A DNA stretch of 64,000 bases from Pseudacidovorax intermedius (lineage in GTDB: Bacteria; Pseudomonadota; Gammaproteobacteria; Burkholderiales; Burkholderiaceae_C). Shown here in pieces: positions 11,988-20,921 of the stretch. Location of the stretch: positions 186,001 to 250,000 of the forward strand of contig NZ_QQAV01000006.1 of NCBI RefSeq assembly GCF_003350475.1, in the 5' to 3' direction. The notes under the pieces were generated by a model. It had not been told where the DNA came from. It did not search any database and saw only the letters and a list, made by a program, of their open reading frames with translations. The translations under genes were made by a program, and so were the position numbers. The stretch's first letter is position 1. Each line of letters opens with the position of its first letter.

Positions 11988-13580
11988 ATGCAGCAAGCCA
12001 GCCCAGCCAGCACCATGCCCGCCACCACCTACGTCGGCATCGGGCAGATCAAGCCACTCGGCGCCAAGTTCGAACTGCCCGATGCGGGCGGCGGCTGCGG
12101 CACCCACGGGGGTGAAGGAAAGGCCAGCTGCGGCTCTTCGGGCGGGCCCGACGACATGCCCGCCGAGATCTGGGAGAAGGTCAAGAACCATCCCTGCTAC
12201 TCGGAAGAGGCGCATCACCACTACGCCCGCATGCACGTGGCCGTGGCGCCCGCATGCAACATCCAGTGCAACTACTGCAATCGCAAGTACGACTGCAGCA
12301 ACGAAAGCCGCCCCGGCGTCGTCAGCCAGAAGCTCACGCCCGACCAGGCCGTCAAGAAGGTGCTGGCCGTCGCCAGCGAGATCCCGCAGATGACCGTGCT
12401 GGGCATCGCCGGCCCCGGCGACAGCCTGGCCAACCCGGCCAAGACCTTCGACACCATGCGCATGCTCCACGAGCAGGCGCCCGACATCAAGCTGTGCCTG
12501 TCCACCAACGGCCTGGCCCTGCCCGAGCAGGTGGACGAGATCGTCAAGTACAACATCGACCACGTCACCATCACCATCAACATGGTGGACCCGGCCGTGG
12601 GCGAGAAGATCTACCCCTGGATCTTCTGGAAGCACAAGCGCGTCACCGGCTACGAGGCCGCGAAGATCCTGCACGAGCAGCAGATGAAGGGCCTGGAGAT
12701 GCTCACCGCCCGCGGCGTGCTCACCAAGATCAACTCGGTGCTCATCCCCGGCATCAACGACGAGCACCTGATCGAGGTCAACCGCGAGGTCAAGAAGCGC
12801 GGCGCCTTCCTGCACAACATCATGCCGCTGATCTCCGAGCCCGAGCACGGCACCGTGTTCGGCCTCACCGGCCAGCGTGGCCCCACGGCCCAGGAACTCA
12901 AGGCCGTGCAGGACGCCTGCGCCGGCGGCGCCAACCTCATGCGCCACTGCCGCCAGTGCCGCGCCGACGCCGTGGGCCTGCTGGGCGAGGACCGCAGCGA
13001 GGAGTTCACCCTCGACAAGATCGAGGAGATGGAGGTCGTGTACGACCTCGATCGTCGCCGCGCCTACCAGGAGAAGGTGGAAACCGAGCGCCAGGCCCAG
13101 CACGATGCCAAGCAGGAAGCCCTGGCCGAAGCGGCCAACCTGGGCGTGGCCGACGACCTGAAGGTGCTGGTCGCCGTGGCCACCAAGGGTGGCGGTCGCG
13201 TCAACGAGCACTTCGGCCATGTGACCGAGTTCCAGATCTTCGAGGTCAGCCGCAGCGAGGCCCTGTTCGTCGGCCATCGCCGGGTGGATCTGTACTGCCA
13301 GGGCGGCTTCGGCGACGACGAGCAGCTGCCGTCGGTGGTGCGCGCCATCAACGATTGCCATGCCGTGCTGGTCGCCAAGATCGGCGCCTGCCCCAAGGAC
13401 GAGCTGTCGTCCGCCGGCATCGAGCCGGTGGACCAGTACGTCGGCGAGTTCATCGAGAAGGCGGCGCTGGCCTGGTTCAACGACTACCGCGCCCGCATTG
13501 CCAGCGGCGCGCTGGTGCACCAGGACCGCGGCGATGCCGCCATCCGCCAGGGTGCCTACACCGCGGCGCAGGCCGCCTGA
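11988..13580 (+). CDS. nifB: NifB, radical SAM FeMo-cofactor precursor (NifB-co) synthase
   Basis: A 530-residue fusion NifB. The N-terminal radical SAM domain has C90-x3-C94-x2-C97 (CNIQCNYC) followed by NRKYDC; the C-terminal NifX/NafY-like domain begins near residue 385 ([17 protein letters not shown]). It builds the 8Fe-9S-C precursor of FeMo-cofactor. An N-terminal glycine/cysteine patch (GGGCGTHGG) precedes the domain. A second ATG at 12015 is possible. It heads the longest plus-strand operon in the window and is followed 61 bases later by fdxN. Confidence 0.98.
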   Translation: MQQASPASTMPATTYVGIGQIKPLGAKFELPDAGGGCGTHGGEGKASCGSSGGPDDMPAEIWEKVKNHPCYSEEAHHHYARMHVAVAPACNIQCNYCNRKYDCSNESRPGVVSQKLTPDQAVKKVLAVASEIPQMTVLGIAGPGDSLANPAKTFDTMRMLHEQAPDIKLCLSTNGLALPEQVDEIVKYNIDHVTITINMVDPAVGEKIYPWIFWKHKRVTGYEAAKILHEQQMKGLEMLTARGVLTKINSVLIPGINDEHLIEVNREVKKRGAFLHNIMPLISEPEHGTVFGLTGQRGPTAQELKAVQDACAGGANLMRHCRQCRADAVGLLGEDRSEEFTLDKIEEMEVVYDLDRRRAYQEKVETERQAQHDAKQEALAEAANLGVADDLKVLVAVATKGGGRVNEHFGHVTEFQIFEVSRSEALFVGHRRVDLYCQGGFGDDEQLPSVVRAINDCHAVLVAKIGACPKDELSSAGIEPVDQYVGEFIEKAALAWFNDYRARIASGALVHQDRGDAAIRQGAYTAAQAA

Positions 13581-13641
13581 GCGAGGCGCCGCACGCCGCT
13601 TCATCCACTCCCCCACTAGCTAGCAATCCACGAGGAAAGCC

Positions 13642-13836
13642 ATGTCGCTGAAGATCATCGCCTCCACCTGCACCGGCTGCTCCGCCTGCGAGCCCGAATG
13701 CCCCAACGTCGCCATCCGCGAGAAGGGCGGCATCTTCGTCATCGATCCCAAGAAGTGCACCGAGTGCGAGGGCCACTACGACGAGCCGCAGTGCATCGCC
13801 GTGTGCCCTGTGGACGGCTGCATAGTCAAGGCGTAA
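13642..13836 (+). CDS. fdxN: FdxN-type 2[4Fe-4S] ferredoxin
   Basis: A 64-residue bacterial ferredoxin. The first cluster motif is C10-x2-C13-x2-C16-x3-CP; the second is the expanded CTEC-x8-C-x3-CP seen in nif-linked ferredoxins. FdxN-type proteins donate electrons to nitrogenase or NifB. It directly follows nifB, the most common place for this gene. Confidence 0.95.
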   Translation: MSLKIIASTCTGCSACEPECPNVAIREKGGIFVIDPKKCTECEGHYDEPQCIAVCPVDGCIVKA

Positions 13837-13849
13837 CCCGCCAGGCTGC

Positions 13850-13952
13850 GCGCTTCGCGCTCCGCCACCCCCCCAAGGGGGGCACCGCCTGCGGCCCGGC
13901 AAAGCCGGTTCCGCGGCGGTCGCTGGCGTGGCCTGCTCCGCGGCCTTTCGAT
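13850..13952 (-). repeat. Dispersed intergenic repeat, diverged copy
   Basis: A shorter, diverged copy in opposite orientation to the 3361 copies, with the CCCCCCC-AA-GGGGGG stem and the GTGGCCTGCTCCGCGGCC end. It lies in the 309-base gap between fdxN and the IscA-like gene. Confidence 0.8.
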
Positions 13953-14040
13953 GCGGGTCGTGCGCGTGGTGCCGGCGATGCGGGTGCTGCAGGTAGTGCG
14001 CGTAGTGCGGGCGATGCGGGTGGTGCGGGTGGTGCGGGTA
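13951..14040 (+). repeat. Ten 9-base tandem units
   Basis: Degenerate 9-base units such as ATGCGGGTG, GTGCGGGTG and GTGCGCGTA run for exactly ten units. They are non-coding by position (between fdxN and the next gene) but would be in-frame if translated. No regulatory meaning is evident. Confidence 0.85.
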
Positions 14041-14145
14041 ACGCGCTTGCCGCGGTCTTGCCGGCGCATCGGCGCGGCCTATGCGTTGCGCGCCCGCCCA
14101 CTTGGCCTGATCTTTTTTCTTCATCCACCACAGAGACCTTTGACC

Positions 14146-14556
14146 ATGGTTCCCAGCCTCACCCTCACGCCCGCCGCCGAGAAGTTCGTGCGGCGCATCC
14201 TGCGCTTTTCGGGCCTGCCGGCCACGGCGGGCTTCCGGCTGGTCGTCAGTGCCGGCGGCTGCTCGGGCTTCAACTCGGAGTTCAGCGCCGAGGCCGCGCC
14301 CCAGCCGGGCGAGTCGGTGCTGGAGGTGGGGGAGGGCCTGCGCCTGTTCCTGCCCGCCGAAAGCCGGCTGCTGCTCGACGGCGTGACCATGGATTTCGTG
14401 GACACGCCCACCAAGTCGGGTCTGGCCTTCATCGACCCCAAGCAGGCGCCCTGCGCCTGCAGCAGCAGCGGCGATGTCGCCGCCACGCCGCCCGGCGTGG
14501 CCCGCATCGACGTGGGTTCCATCGGCCGCGGCCGGCCGGCCACGCTGACGCACTGA
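14146..14556 (+). CDS. HesB/IscA-like protein of the nifB operon
   Basis: A 136-residue A-type carrier with C in AGGCSGFNSEF and two C-terminal cysteines in APCACSSSG, so all three ligands of the family are present. The tail after residue 110 is longer than in IscA. IscA-like genes near nifB or nifU are common and are thought to feed Fe-S clusters to NifB or nitrogenase. The ATG follows CAGAGACCTTTGACC; the true start could be argued, but the fold begins at once. Third A-type carrier gene in the window. Confidence 0.9.
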   Translation: MVPSLTLTPAAEKFVRRILRFSGLPATAGFRLVVSAGGCSGFNSEFSAEAAPQPGESVLEVGEGLRLFLPAESRLLLDGVTMDFVDTPTKSGLAFIDPKQAPCACSSSGDVAATPPGVARIDVGSIGRGRPATLTH

Positions 14557-14579
14557 GCCCAGGCAGCGGAGCAGCGGCG

Positions 14580-15164
14580 ATGAACGCGATGGGCCTGGGC
14601 TTCGACGATGGCGGGATGGCGGCCTTTGCCGATTCGGCACTGGGCCATGGCCTGCCGTCCGAGCCCGCCGCGCTCATCGCCAGCGCCGGCCTGCTGCGCC
14701 ATCGGCCCGAGCAGGCACTGCCGCTGCTGGAGCGCGCCCGCGCGCTGGCACCGCGCCACCCGGTGCCGCTGATTGCGCTCTACCGCTTCCATTTCTACGG
14801 CCACGACCTGGAGCGCGCCAAGGCGGCCGGCGAAGACGCGCTCGCCGTCGCCCGCACCGCCCTCGGCCCCGACTTCGGCGACCGGCCACCCACCGACGAC
14901 GAGGCGCGCCACGACGCCGCGGTGCGCTTCTACCTCTTCACCCTCAAGGGCCTGGCCTATCTCAACCTGAGGCTGGGCGAGTTGGAGGAGGCCCGGCTGA
15001 TGCTGGGCGAGCTGCGCCGGCTCGACCCGGGCGACCGCGTCGGTGGGGCCCTGCTGGCGCATGTGCTGCAGCGGCACGAGGCGCTGGCCGCCGGCCTGAT
15101 CGACCCTGCCGAAGGGCCTGGCGCCTATCCCGCCTACGGCTGGGGGCCGGAGGTCCGTTCATGA
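14580..15164 (+). CDS. TPR-like helical protein of the nif cluster
   Basis: A 194-residue, probably cytoplasmic all-helical protein. The stretch from about 35 to 160 (ALPLLERARALAPRHPVPLIAL, then LKGLAYLNLRLGELEEARLML) has the spacing of tetratricopeptide repeats. It overlaps the next gene (LRV protein) by ATGA. Similar short TPR proteins occur in proteobacterial nif clusters next to the LRV gene. The role is unknown; a scaffold or adaptor function would be a guess. Confidence 0.8.
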   Translation: MNAMGLGFDDGGMAAFADSALGHGLPSEPAALIASAGLLRHRPEQALPLLERARALAPRHPVPLIALYRFHFYGHDLERAKAAGEDALAVARTALGPDFGDRPPTDDEARHDAAVRFYLFTLKGLAYLNLRLGELEEARLMLGELRRLDPGDRVGGALLAHVLQRHEALAAGLIDPAEGPGAYPAYGWGPEVRS

Positions 15165-15973
15165 CGGCCGACACCACCAGCCCGGCCGCGCGGGCCCCCG
15201 CCGGTGACATCGCGCCGCTGTACTGGCGCGGTGGCCCGGTCGACTGCGGCCGCTGCCCCCACCGTGCGCTGCGCGGCCGGCCCGAGCCGCACGGCTGCGA
15301 GCCCGGCCATGCCTGCATGCAGGACGCCTACGCCCGCCGCATCGACCGCTTCTTCCGCTGGCATCCGCGGCTGGCCGACGGGGAACTGGCCCATCCCTAC
15401 TTCGAAGTGCGTGCCATCGCCGCGCGCCATGCCAGCCTGTTCCGGCTGCCTGCGCTGATCGAGGACCCGGACGAGACCGTGCGCCTGCAGGTCGCCCTGC
15501 GCCTGCCCCAGGGCCAGCTGGTGCGGCTGATGCACGACCCGCACCGCGAAGTGCGCATCCGCGTCGCCCAGCGCCTCGAGGGCGGCGCCCTGGCGGCGAT
15601 GCGCCACGACCCCGACTACGGCGTGCGCGAGCTGGTCGCGCGCCGCCTGCCCCTGGCGCTGCTGGCCACCCTGGCGCGCGACGCCGACCGCAGCGTGCGC
15701 ATGCGGGTGGCCCAGCGCCTGGAGATGCCGGCCCTGCTGGGCCTGGCCGCCGATGCCGAGCCCGAAGTGCGCCGCATCGTGGCCGAGCGCCTGCCCGCGC
15801 CGCTGCTGGCGCGGCTGGTGGACGACGAGGACTGGCGCGTGCGCTGGGAGGTGGCCCTGCGCGCCGCACCCGAGGCGGTGCGCCGCCTGCTGGACGACGC
15901 GGACCCCGAGGTGCGCCGCGCCGCTGCCGAGCGAATGGCGGGACCGCCCGCCCAGGGAGTTGCCCATGGCTGA
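15161..15973 (+). CDS. LRV Fe-S protein (leucine-rich repeat variant, 4Fe-4S)
   Basis: A 270-residue homologue of the LRV protein described from Azotobacter vinelandii. The N-terminal cysteines C29, C32, C46 and C52 would hold a [4Fe-4S] cluster. From about residue 80 onward there are seven or so 24-residue helical repeats with alternating DxxxxVRxxVAxRL patterns (DPHREVRIRVAQRL, DADRSVRMRVAQRL). The function in nitrogen fixation is still unknown. It overlaps the TPR-like gene at its start and nifZ at its end. Confidence 0.93.
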   Translation: MTADTTSPAARAPAGDIAPLYWRGGPVDCGRCPHRALRGRPEPHGCEPGHACMQDAYARRIDRFFRWHPRLADGELAHPYFEVRAIAARHASLFRLPALIEDPDETVRLQVALRLPQGQLVRLMHDPHREVRIRVAQRLEGGALAAMRHDPDYGVRELVARRLPLALLATLARDADRSVRMRVAQRLEMPALLGLAADAEPEVRRIVAERLPAPLLARLVDDEDWRVRWEVALRAAPEAVRRLLDDADPEVRRAAAERMAGPPAQGVAHG

Positions 15974-16358
15974 CATCAACCGCGACGACGAGCTCATCGA
16001 GGTCGCCTTTCCGCCCCGCTTCAACTACGGCGAGCGCGTCATCGCCCGCAGCGTGATCCGCAACGACGGCACCTACAACGGCAAGGACATCGGTGAAGTG
16101 CTGGTCAACAAGGGCGACATCGGCTACGTGACCAGCATCAACACCTTCCTGCAGCAGTTCTACATCTACGCGGTGGACTTCGTGGACACGGGCCACCGCG
16201 TCGGCATGCGGGCCAAGGAGCTGTGCACGCTGGACCACCTGCCCGAGGACGTGCTGGCCCGCCTGGGCGTGGATGCCCAGACCCTGCACGCGCTCGGCCG
16301 TCCGCAGCAGCCCGCAGGCCACACCGACCCCTCGTCCCTTCCGGAGAACGCCCCATGA
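15966..16358 (+). CDS. nifZ: NifZ, first copy
   Basis: A 130-residue NifZ with the family core RVIARSVIRNDGTYNGK and KGDIGYVTSINTFLQQF. NifZ assists formation of the second P-cluster of the MoFe protein. It overlaps the LRV gene by eight bases and the second nifZ by four. The C-terminal 30 residues are divergent, as in other NifZ. Confidence 0.96.
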   Translation: MADINRDDELIEVAFPPRFNYGERVIARSVIRNDGTYNGKDIGEVLVNKGDIGYVTSINTFLQQFYIYAVDFVDTGHRVGMRAKELCTLDHLPEDVLARLGVDAQTLHALGRPQQPAGHTDPSSLPENAP

Positions 16359-16690
16359 ACACGCTGCCCGCCGACGTCGCCGCCTTCGCCGAACCCCGCG
16401 CGCCCGAATACGGCTGGGGCCTGCGCGTGGTGGCGCTGGACGACCTGCTCAACGACGGCAGCCATCCCGAGCTGGACGAGGGCGCCGTGCTGGCGCCGCA
16501 GGGCGCGGTGGGCGAGATCGTCAACATCGGCCACTCCACCGAGACCAACGAGCCCATCTACCTGGTCGAGTTCGGCCGTCGCGTGGTGGGCTGCTTCGAG
16601 GAAGAGATCGCGCCCGCGCCGGCCGGCCTGCTGCCGGAGGACGACGAGCCCTCCGAAGCCGCTGCCGCCGCGACTTCACCTCAGCCATGA
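16355..16690 (+). CDS. NifZ-family protein, second copy
   Basis: A 111-residue shorter NifZ-like protein with the GAVGEIVNIGHSTETNEPIYLVEF core aligned to the SH3-like fold of NifZ, preceded by a distinct N-terminus (EPRAPEYGWGLRVVALDDL). The ATG overlaps the first nifZ stop. Tandem nifZ genes are known in some nif clusters. Whether both act on P-clusters is not known. Confidence 0.88.
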   Translation: MNTLPADVAAFAEPRAPEYGWGLRVVALDDLLNDGSHPELDEGAVLAPQGAVGEIVNIGHSTETNEPIYLVEFGRRVVGCFEEEIAPAPAGLLPEDDEPSEAAAAATSPQP

Positions 16691-17091
16691 GCCCATCCAT
16701 GGCCTGCAGCCTGCCCATGCCCGAGAGCCCGACACCGCCCCGTGGCGGGGTGGCCGACTTCCTCCTGCACCGCCTGGAGCGGGCGCTGCGCGAGCGGGCG
16801 CGCTACCGCTACGTGCGCCCGAGCGTGTTGCCCGACGGCCCGGGCTACCGCATCGAAAGCCCCTGCTGCTCGCGCAATGTGGATGCAAACGGCGGCGTGA
16901 TCGACATCGCGCGGCTGCAGCCCGCAGCGGATGCGGCCGCCCTGGCCCTCGCACACAAGGGCCAGGCCCTGTGGCAGCTGCAGGCCCGCGACCATGCCGC
17001 CGGCTGCTGGGCCGAGCCCGGCCCGGCCGCGCCGCTGCCCGATTTGCTGGCGCAACTGTGCGCCGACACCGAACGGGTGTACTGGCCATGA
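16687..17091 (+). CDS. Conserved small protein of the nif operon, unknown function
   Basis: A 134-residue protein not assigned to a family with certainty. The core reads YRYVRPSVLPDGPGYRIESP, then CCSRNVDANGGVIDIA, containing an adjacent cysteine pair; the rest is helical, with HDHAAGCW-like features near the end. It overlaps both neighbours by ATGA, between nifZ and nifS, so translation is tightly coupled. Its place suggests a role in sulfur or cluster chemistry, which is inference only. Confidence 0.8.
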   Translation: MSPSMACSLPMPESPTPPRGGVADFLLHRLERALRERARYRYVRPSVLPDGPGYRIESPCCSRNVDANGGVIDIARLQPAADAAALALAHKGQALWQLQARDHAAGCWAEPGPAAPLPDLLAQLCADTERVYWP

Positions 17092-18251
17092 CGATTTACC
17101 TGGACCACAACGCCACCACCGCGCCCGCACCCGAGGTGTTGTCCGCCATGTGGCCCGTGTACGAGCGGCTCTGGGCCAATGCCTCGTCGCAGCATGCGCC
17201 GGGGCAGGACGCGCGGCGCGCGCTGGCCGCCGCCCGGGCCACGGTGGCGCGGGTGTTGCGCTGCAAGCCCGCCGAGGTGATCTTCACCAGCGGCGCCACG
17301 GAGGCCAACCACCTGGCCGTGCGCGGGCTGCTGGCGGCGGCGCCCGCCGGTCGCACGCGGGTGCTGTTCAGCGCCGTCGAACATGCCGGCCATCTGCGGC
17401 TGGCCCGGGCCCTGGCCGAGGCCGGCGTGCCGGTCGAACTGCTGCCCGTTCTGCCCGACGGCCGCCTCGACCTGCAGGCCGCCGCCGAACGCATCGGGCC
17501 CGACGTGGCGCTGGTGTCCCTGATGGCGGCCAACAACGAGACCGGTCTGCTCATGCCCGTGGCCGAGGTGGCCGCGCTGGCCGGCGCGGCCGGCGCGCGG
17601 CTGCATGTGGATGCCACCCAGTATGTCGGCAAGCTGCCCTTCGGCTTTGATGCCTGCGGTGCCGACGCCGTCTCCTTCTCGGCCCACAAGTTCCACGGCC
17701 CCAAGGGCGTGGGCGCGCTGCTGCTGCGCCAGGGTGTGCCGTTCTCGCCGCAGACCCTCGGCAGCCAGGAGCGCGGCCGACGTGGCGGCACCGAGAACCT
17801 GCCCGGCATCGTGGGCCTGGCCGCCGCCCTGGAGCGGCTGGGCGACGACGCGGCGATGCAGGCCGAGGCCGCGCGCCAGGCCGAACTGCGCGACACGCTG
17901 GAGACCGGCCTGATGGCCGCGCTGCCGGGCGCGGTGCACGTGTGGGGCCGCGGCCTGCCGCGCCTGCCGGGCACCAGCTACCTGCGCGTGGGTTGCCTGT
18001 CCGCCGAGGTGCTGCTGCAGCGCCTGGAGCGTCTGGGCATCGCCGCCTCGGCCGGCGCGGCCTGCTCCTCCGGCGGCAGCGAACCCTCGCATGTGCTGCG
18101 CGCCATGGGCGTGCCGGCCGACGAGGCCCTGGCCGCCGTGCGCCTGTCGCTGGGCCAGGGCAGCCAGGCGCCTGACATCCATGCATTGCTTGCCGGCCTG
18201 CCGCGCCTGCTGCGGCCGCTGCTGCAGGAAGCGCAGGCCGCCGCGGCCTGA
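17088..18251 (+). CDS. nifS: NifS, nitrogenase cysteine desulfurase
   Basis: A 387-residue PLP-dependent desulfurase starting MTIYLDHNATTAPAPEVL. The PLP lysine is in FSAHKFHGPKG; the catalytic cysteine C326 is in ASAGAACSSGGSEPS. It supplies sulfur for nitrogenase clusters and is the second desulfurase here besides IscS at 7380. It diverges from IscS throughout, so the two are not a recent duplication. It sits within the nifB operon, not next to a nifU. Confidence 0.95.
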   Translation: MTIYLDHNATTAPAPEVLSAMWPVYERLWANASSQHAPGQDARRALAAARATVARVLRCKPAEVIFTSGATEANHLAVRGLLAAAPAGRTRVLFSAVEHAGHLRLARALAEAGVPVELLPVLPDGRLDLQAAAERIGPDVALVSLMAANNETGLLMPVAEVAALAGAAGARLHVDATQYVGKLPFGFDACGADAVSFSAHKFHGPKGVGALLLRQGVPFSPQTLGSQERGRRGGTENLPGIVGLAAALERLGDDAAMQAEAARQAELRDTLETGLMAALPGAVHVWGRGLPRLPGTSYLRVGCLSAEVLLQRLERLGIAASAGAACSSGGSEPSHVLRAMGVPADEALAAVRLSLGQGSQAPDIHALLAGLPRLLRPLLQEAQAAAA

Positions 18252-18290
18252 CCCCGAATCCCGTCCCTCACCGAACCTGGAAGCTCACCG

Positions 18291-18506
18291 ATGAAAGTCA
18301 TGATCCGCAAAGACAGCAAGGGCCTGCTCTCGGCCTATGTCCCCAAGAAGGATCTGGAAGAACCCATCGTGTCGATGGCTCAGCCCGGCATGTGGGGCGG
18401 CCTGGTCACGCTGGGCAACGGCTGGCAGCTGGATCTGCCCGCCATGCCCGAGGGCACCACGCTGCCGGTGACGGTGGAAGCCCGCCGCATCGCCGCGGAC
18501 GAGTGA
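18291..18506 (+). CDS. nifT: NifT
   Basis: A 71-residue NifT/FixT-family protein starting MKVMIRKDSKGLLSAYVPKK with the family GMWGGLVTLGNGWQLDLP segment. Nearly always present in nif clusters, but its loss is tolerated and its function is unknown. It sits 39 bases after nifS. Confidence 0.94.
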   Translation: MKVMIRKDSKGLLSAYVPKKDLEEPIVSMAQPGMWGGLVTLGNGWQLDLPAMPEGTTLPVTVEARRIAADE

Positions 18507-18513
18507 GGCGGCC

Positions 18514-18774
18514 ATGGCCCTCACCAGCGAACAACTGCGCACAGCCTGCGAGGTGGTGGGCGCAGCGCCGACGGTGCGCGACGCCGCGGCGCTCTGGCGC
18601 GCCCGCCATCCGGAGGTGCGCGCCATCGTGGTCGATGCGCTGGACATGCGGGGCGAGACGCCGGCCCTGCAGCTGGGCGCGCGCAACGTCTACCTGGCCG
18701 CCAGCCAGGGCCATTGCTGGCACGTCACCGCCCGGCCCGAGGAGGCCACGGTGCTGATCCTCACCCAGAACTGA
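18514..18774 (+). CDS. Small conserved nif-operon protein, unknown
   Basis: An 86-residue acidic/hydrophobic protein beginning MALTSEQLRTACEVVGAAPT. No motif can be named. It is seven bases after nifT and 19 before the DegT-like gene. Codon use fits the operon, and it is probably a real gene. Confidence 0.75.
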   Translation: MALTSEQLRTACEVVGAAPTVRDAAALWRARHPEVRAIVVDALDMRGETPALQLGARNVYLAASQGHCWHVTARPEEATVLILTQN

Positions 18775-18793
18775 CCGTCGCAGGAGCACCTCC

Positions 18794-19957
18794 ATGGACA
18801 TGGAAGCCATCGGCCTGGCCGAACCCGACTGCGGCCCGCGCGAGATCGAGCTGGTCAACGCCGTGCTCGAGGCCGCCCGCTGGGGCGACGGTCCCATGCT
18901 CGCCTCCTTCGAGCAGGCCTTTGCCGGCTGGGCCGGCCGCGACCACGCGGTGGGCGTGGCCAGCGGCACGCTGGGGCTGTGGATGGTGCTGCGGGCGCAG
19001 GGCATCGGCCCCGGCGACGAGGTGGTGTGCGCCGCCCACACCTGGCATCAGATCGCCCAGGCCATCACGCTCGCCGGGGCCACGCCCGTCTTCGCCGACA
19101 TCGACTACTGGAGCGGCTGCCTCAGCCCCGAGAAGGCGGCGGCGCGCATCGGCCCGAAGACCCGCGCGCTGCTGGCCGGCAACACCAACGGCCATCCCGC
19201 CGCCTGGGGGCCGCTGCGCGAGCTGGCGACGGCGCACGGCATCGCCCTGATCGAGGACAGCACCGAGGCCCTGGGCTCGCGCTACCGCGGCCAGGCGGTG
19301 GGCAGCTTCGGCGATGTGGCGGTGTTCGACTTCTCCGCACCCTCGGCGCTGTGCACGGGCGAGGGCGCCATGCTGGTCACCGACGACGAGCACCTGGCGC
19401 ACGAGCTGCGCTACCTGCGCCAGCGCCGGCTGTCCGACCGGGGCTCGGTGTCGGTGGGCGCGCGCGTGCCGCTGCAGGCCGGCATGAGCGAACTCACGGC
19501 CGCGCTGGGCCTGGCGCAGCTGGCGGGCCTGGACGACCGGCTGGCCGTGCGCAAGCAGGTGGAAGCCTGGTACCACGAGCAGATGCAGAGCTTCGAAGGC
19601 ATCAAGCCGCCCTACCTGGGCGAGGACGTGGACGAGGTGCACTGGATGCTCTACGTCGTGCACCTGGGCAAGCGCTTCACCGCCAGCGCCCGCACCCAGA
19701 TGATCGAGGACCTCGCGGCCTGCGGCATCGAAACCGCGGCCTACAGCCATCCGCTGCACCAGCAGTTCTTCTACATGAACGCGGGCGACGCCATCGGCCG
19801 CAAGCGCGGTGTGCTTCCCGACACCGACCGCATCGGCGACCGCGCCCTGGCGCTGCCCCTGCACACGCAGCTGGACGCGGACCAGGTCAAGTACATCGTC
19901 AAGACGCTCAAGGACACCGCCACCAACGTGGGTGCCGGAGCGGCGATCTATCTCTGA
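18794..19957 (+). CDS. DegT/DnrJ/EryC1-fold protein lacking the PLP lysine
   Basis: A 387-residue protein of the fold-type I sugar aminotransferase family: VGVASGTLGLWMVLRA, DEVVCAAHTWHQIA and IEDSTEALGS match conserved blocks. The family lysine that binds PLP should stand in F-x-F-x-x-x-K-x-L-x-x-G-E-G; here the segment is FDFSAPSALCTGEGA, with Ser184 in that place. It therefore probably cannot form the usual Schiff base. It may bind a ligand without transamination or act as a partner subunit. It lies 12 bases before the SIR2-like gene, within the nifB operon. Confidence 0.88.
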   Translation: MDMEAIGLAEPDCGPREIELVNAVLEAARWGDGPMLASFEQAFAGWAGRDHAVGVASGTLGLWMVLRAQGIGPGDEVVCAAHTWHQIAQAITLAGATPVFADIDYWSGCLSPEKAAARIGPKTRALLAGNTNGHPAAWGPLRELATAHGIALIEDSTEALGSRYRGQAVGSFGDVAVFDFSAPSALCTGEGAMLVTDDEHLAHELRYLRQRRLSDRGSVSVGARVPLQAGMSELTAALGLAQLAGLDDRLAVRKQVEAWYHEQMQSFEGIKPPYLGEDVDEVHWMLYVVHLGKRFTASARTQMIEDLAACGIETAAYSHPLHQQFFYMNAGDAIGRKRGVLPDTDRIGDRALALPLHTQLDADQVKYIVKTLKDTATNVGAGAAIYL

Positions 19958-19968
19958 AGAGGACACCC

Positions 19969-20817
19969 ATGACCGACCTGATCCAAGACCTCGCCGGCCG
20001 GCTCGATGCCGGCGCACTGATCCCCTACATGGGCCCCGGCATGCTCGCCCTGTGCAACGACGCGAAAGTGCCCGGCACCTCGCTCGCCCTGGCCGAGATC
20101 ATGACCGCCAAGGTCAGCGTGCCGCACAAGATCCGCAAGCGGCTCACGCAGGCGGCGCAGTTCATCGAGAACTTCAAGCACCGCAAGTCGCTGGTGTCGA
20201 TCATGGACGAGGCCTTCGCCGCGACACCCCAGCCCTCGGCCCTGCATGCGGCGCTGGCCGCCAGCGGTGCGCCCCTGTGGATCGACACCTGGTACGACGA
20301 CACCTTCGGCCGCGCGCTCGCCATGGCCCGGCCCGAGGGCGGCTGGGTGCGTATCCAGGGGCTCTCGCAGTCCGAACATTTCGGCCAGTGGACGGGCGTC
20401 TATGCGGACGATGGCGAGCACCTGGCCGAGCTGCCCGCCGAACCAGTCCGCGTGCTCTACCAGCCCATCGGCAGCCGTCGGCCGGTCAGCAACTACCTGG
20501 TCTCGGACAGCGACTACGTCGAGGTGCTGACCGAGATCGACATCCAGACACCCATCCCCGCCATCGTGCAGCAGCAGCGCGCGGGGCGCGGCTTCCTGTT
20601 CGTGGGCTGCCGCTTCGACGACCAGCTCACGCGCAGCTTCGCGCGGCAGATCATGAAGCGCTCCGGCGACCGGCACTGGGCCGTGCTGCCCGAGCCGCCC
20701 ACCCGCATGGAGGCGCGCTTCCTGGAAGAGCAGGGCATCGAGCGCATCGCCATGCCGTTGCCGGACTTCGCCGATGCGCTGGTGCAGGCGCTGGCGCCGG
20801 CCGCGCTGGCGGCCTGA
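19969..20817 (+). CDS. SIR2-like domain protein of the nif operon
   Basis: A 282-residue protein. The N-terminal GALIPYMGPGML resembles the nucleotide loop of SIR2-like domains; later parts read VLYQPIGS...NYLVSDSDYVEVL and GFLFVGCRFDDQLTR, matching the gxDD end of that fold. No zinc ribbon cysteines and no canonical GAGxS are visible, so deacylase activity is doubtful. SIR2-like domains without the zinc module can be NAD hydrolases or binding domains. It stands between the DegT-like gene and a ferredoxin. Confidence 0.75.
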   Translation: MTDLIQDLAGRLDAGALIPYMGPGMLALCNDAKVPGTSLALAEIMTAKVSVPHKIRKRLTQAAQFIENFKHRKSLVSIMDEAFAATPQPSALHAALAASGAPLWIDTWYDDTFGRALAMARPEGGWVRIQGLSQSEHFGQWTGVYADDGEHLAELPAEPVRVLYQPIGSRRPVSNYLVSDSDYVEVLTEIDIQTPIPAIVQQQRAGRGFLFVGCRFDDQLTRSFARQIMKRSGDRHWAVLPEPPTRMEARFLEEQGIERIAMPLPDFADALVQALAPAALAA

Positions 20818-20921
20818 GCCACCTGCACCCTGCATCGAGCGCCGGCTGGTCCGCGACGGTATCCGCCTGCGCAACCGGCCATCCCATTCCCTTTCCACCA
20901 CCACCACCACGAGACCCCGCC

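Noticed and set aside
13951-14040. CRISPR-like array
   Set aside because: Units are 9 bases, directly adjacent, with no spacers and no cas genes; a simple tandem repeat.
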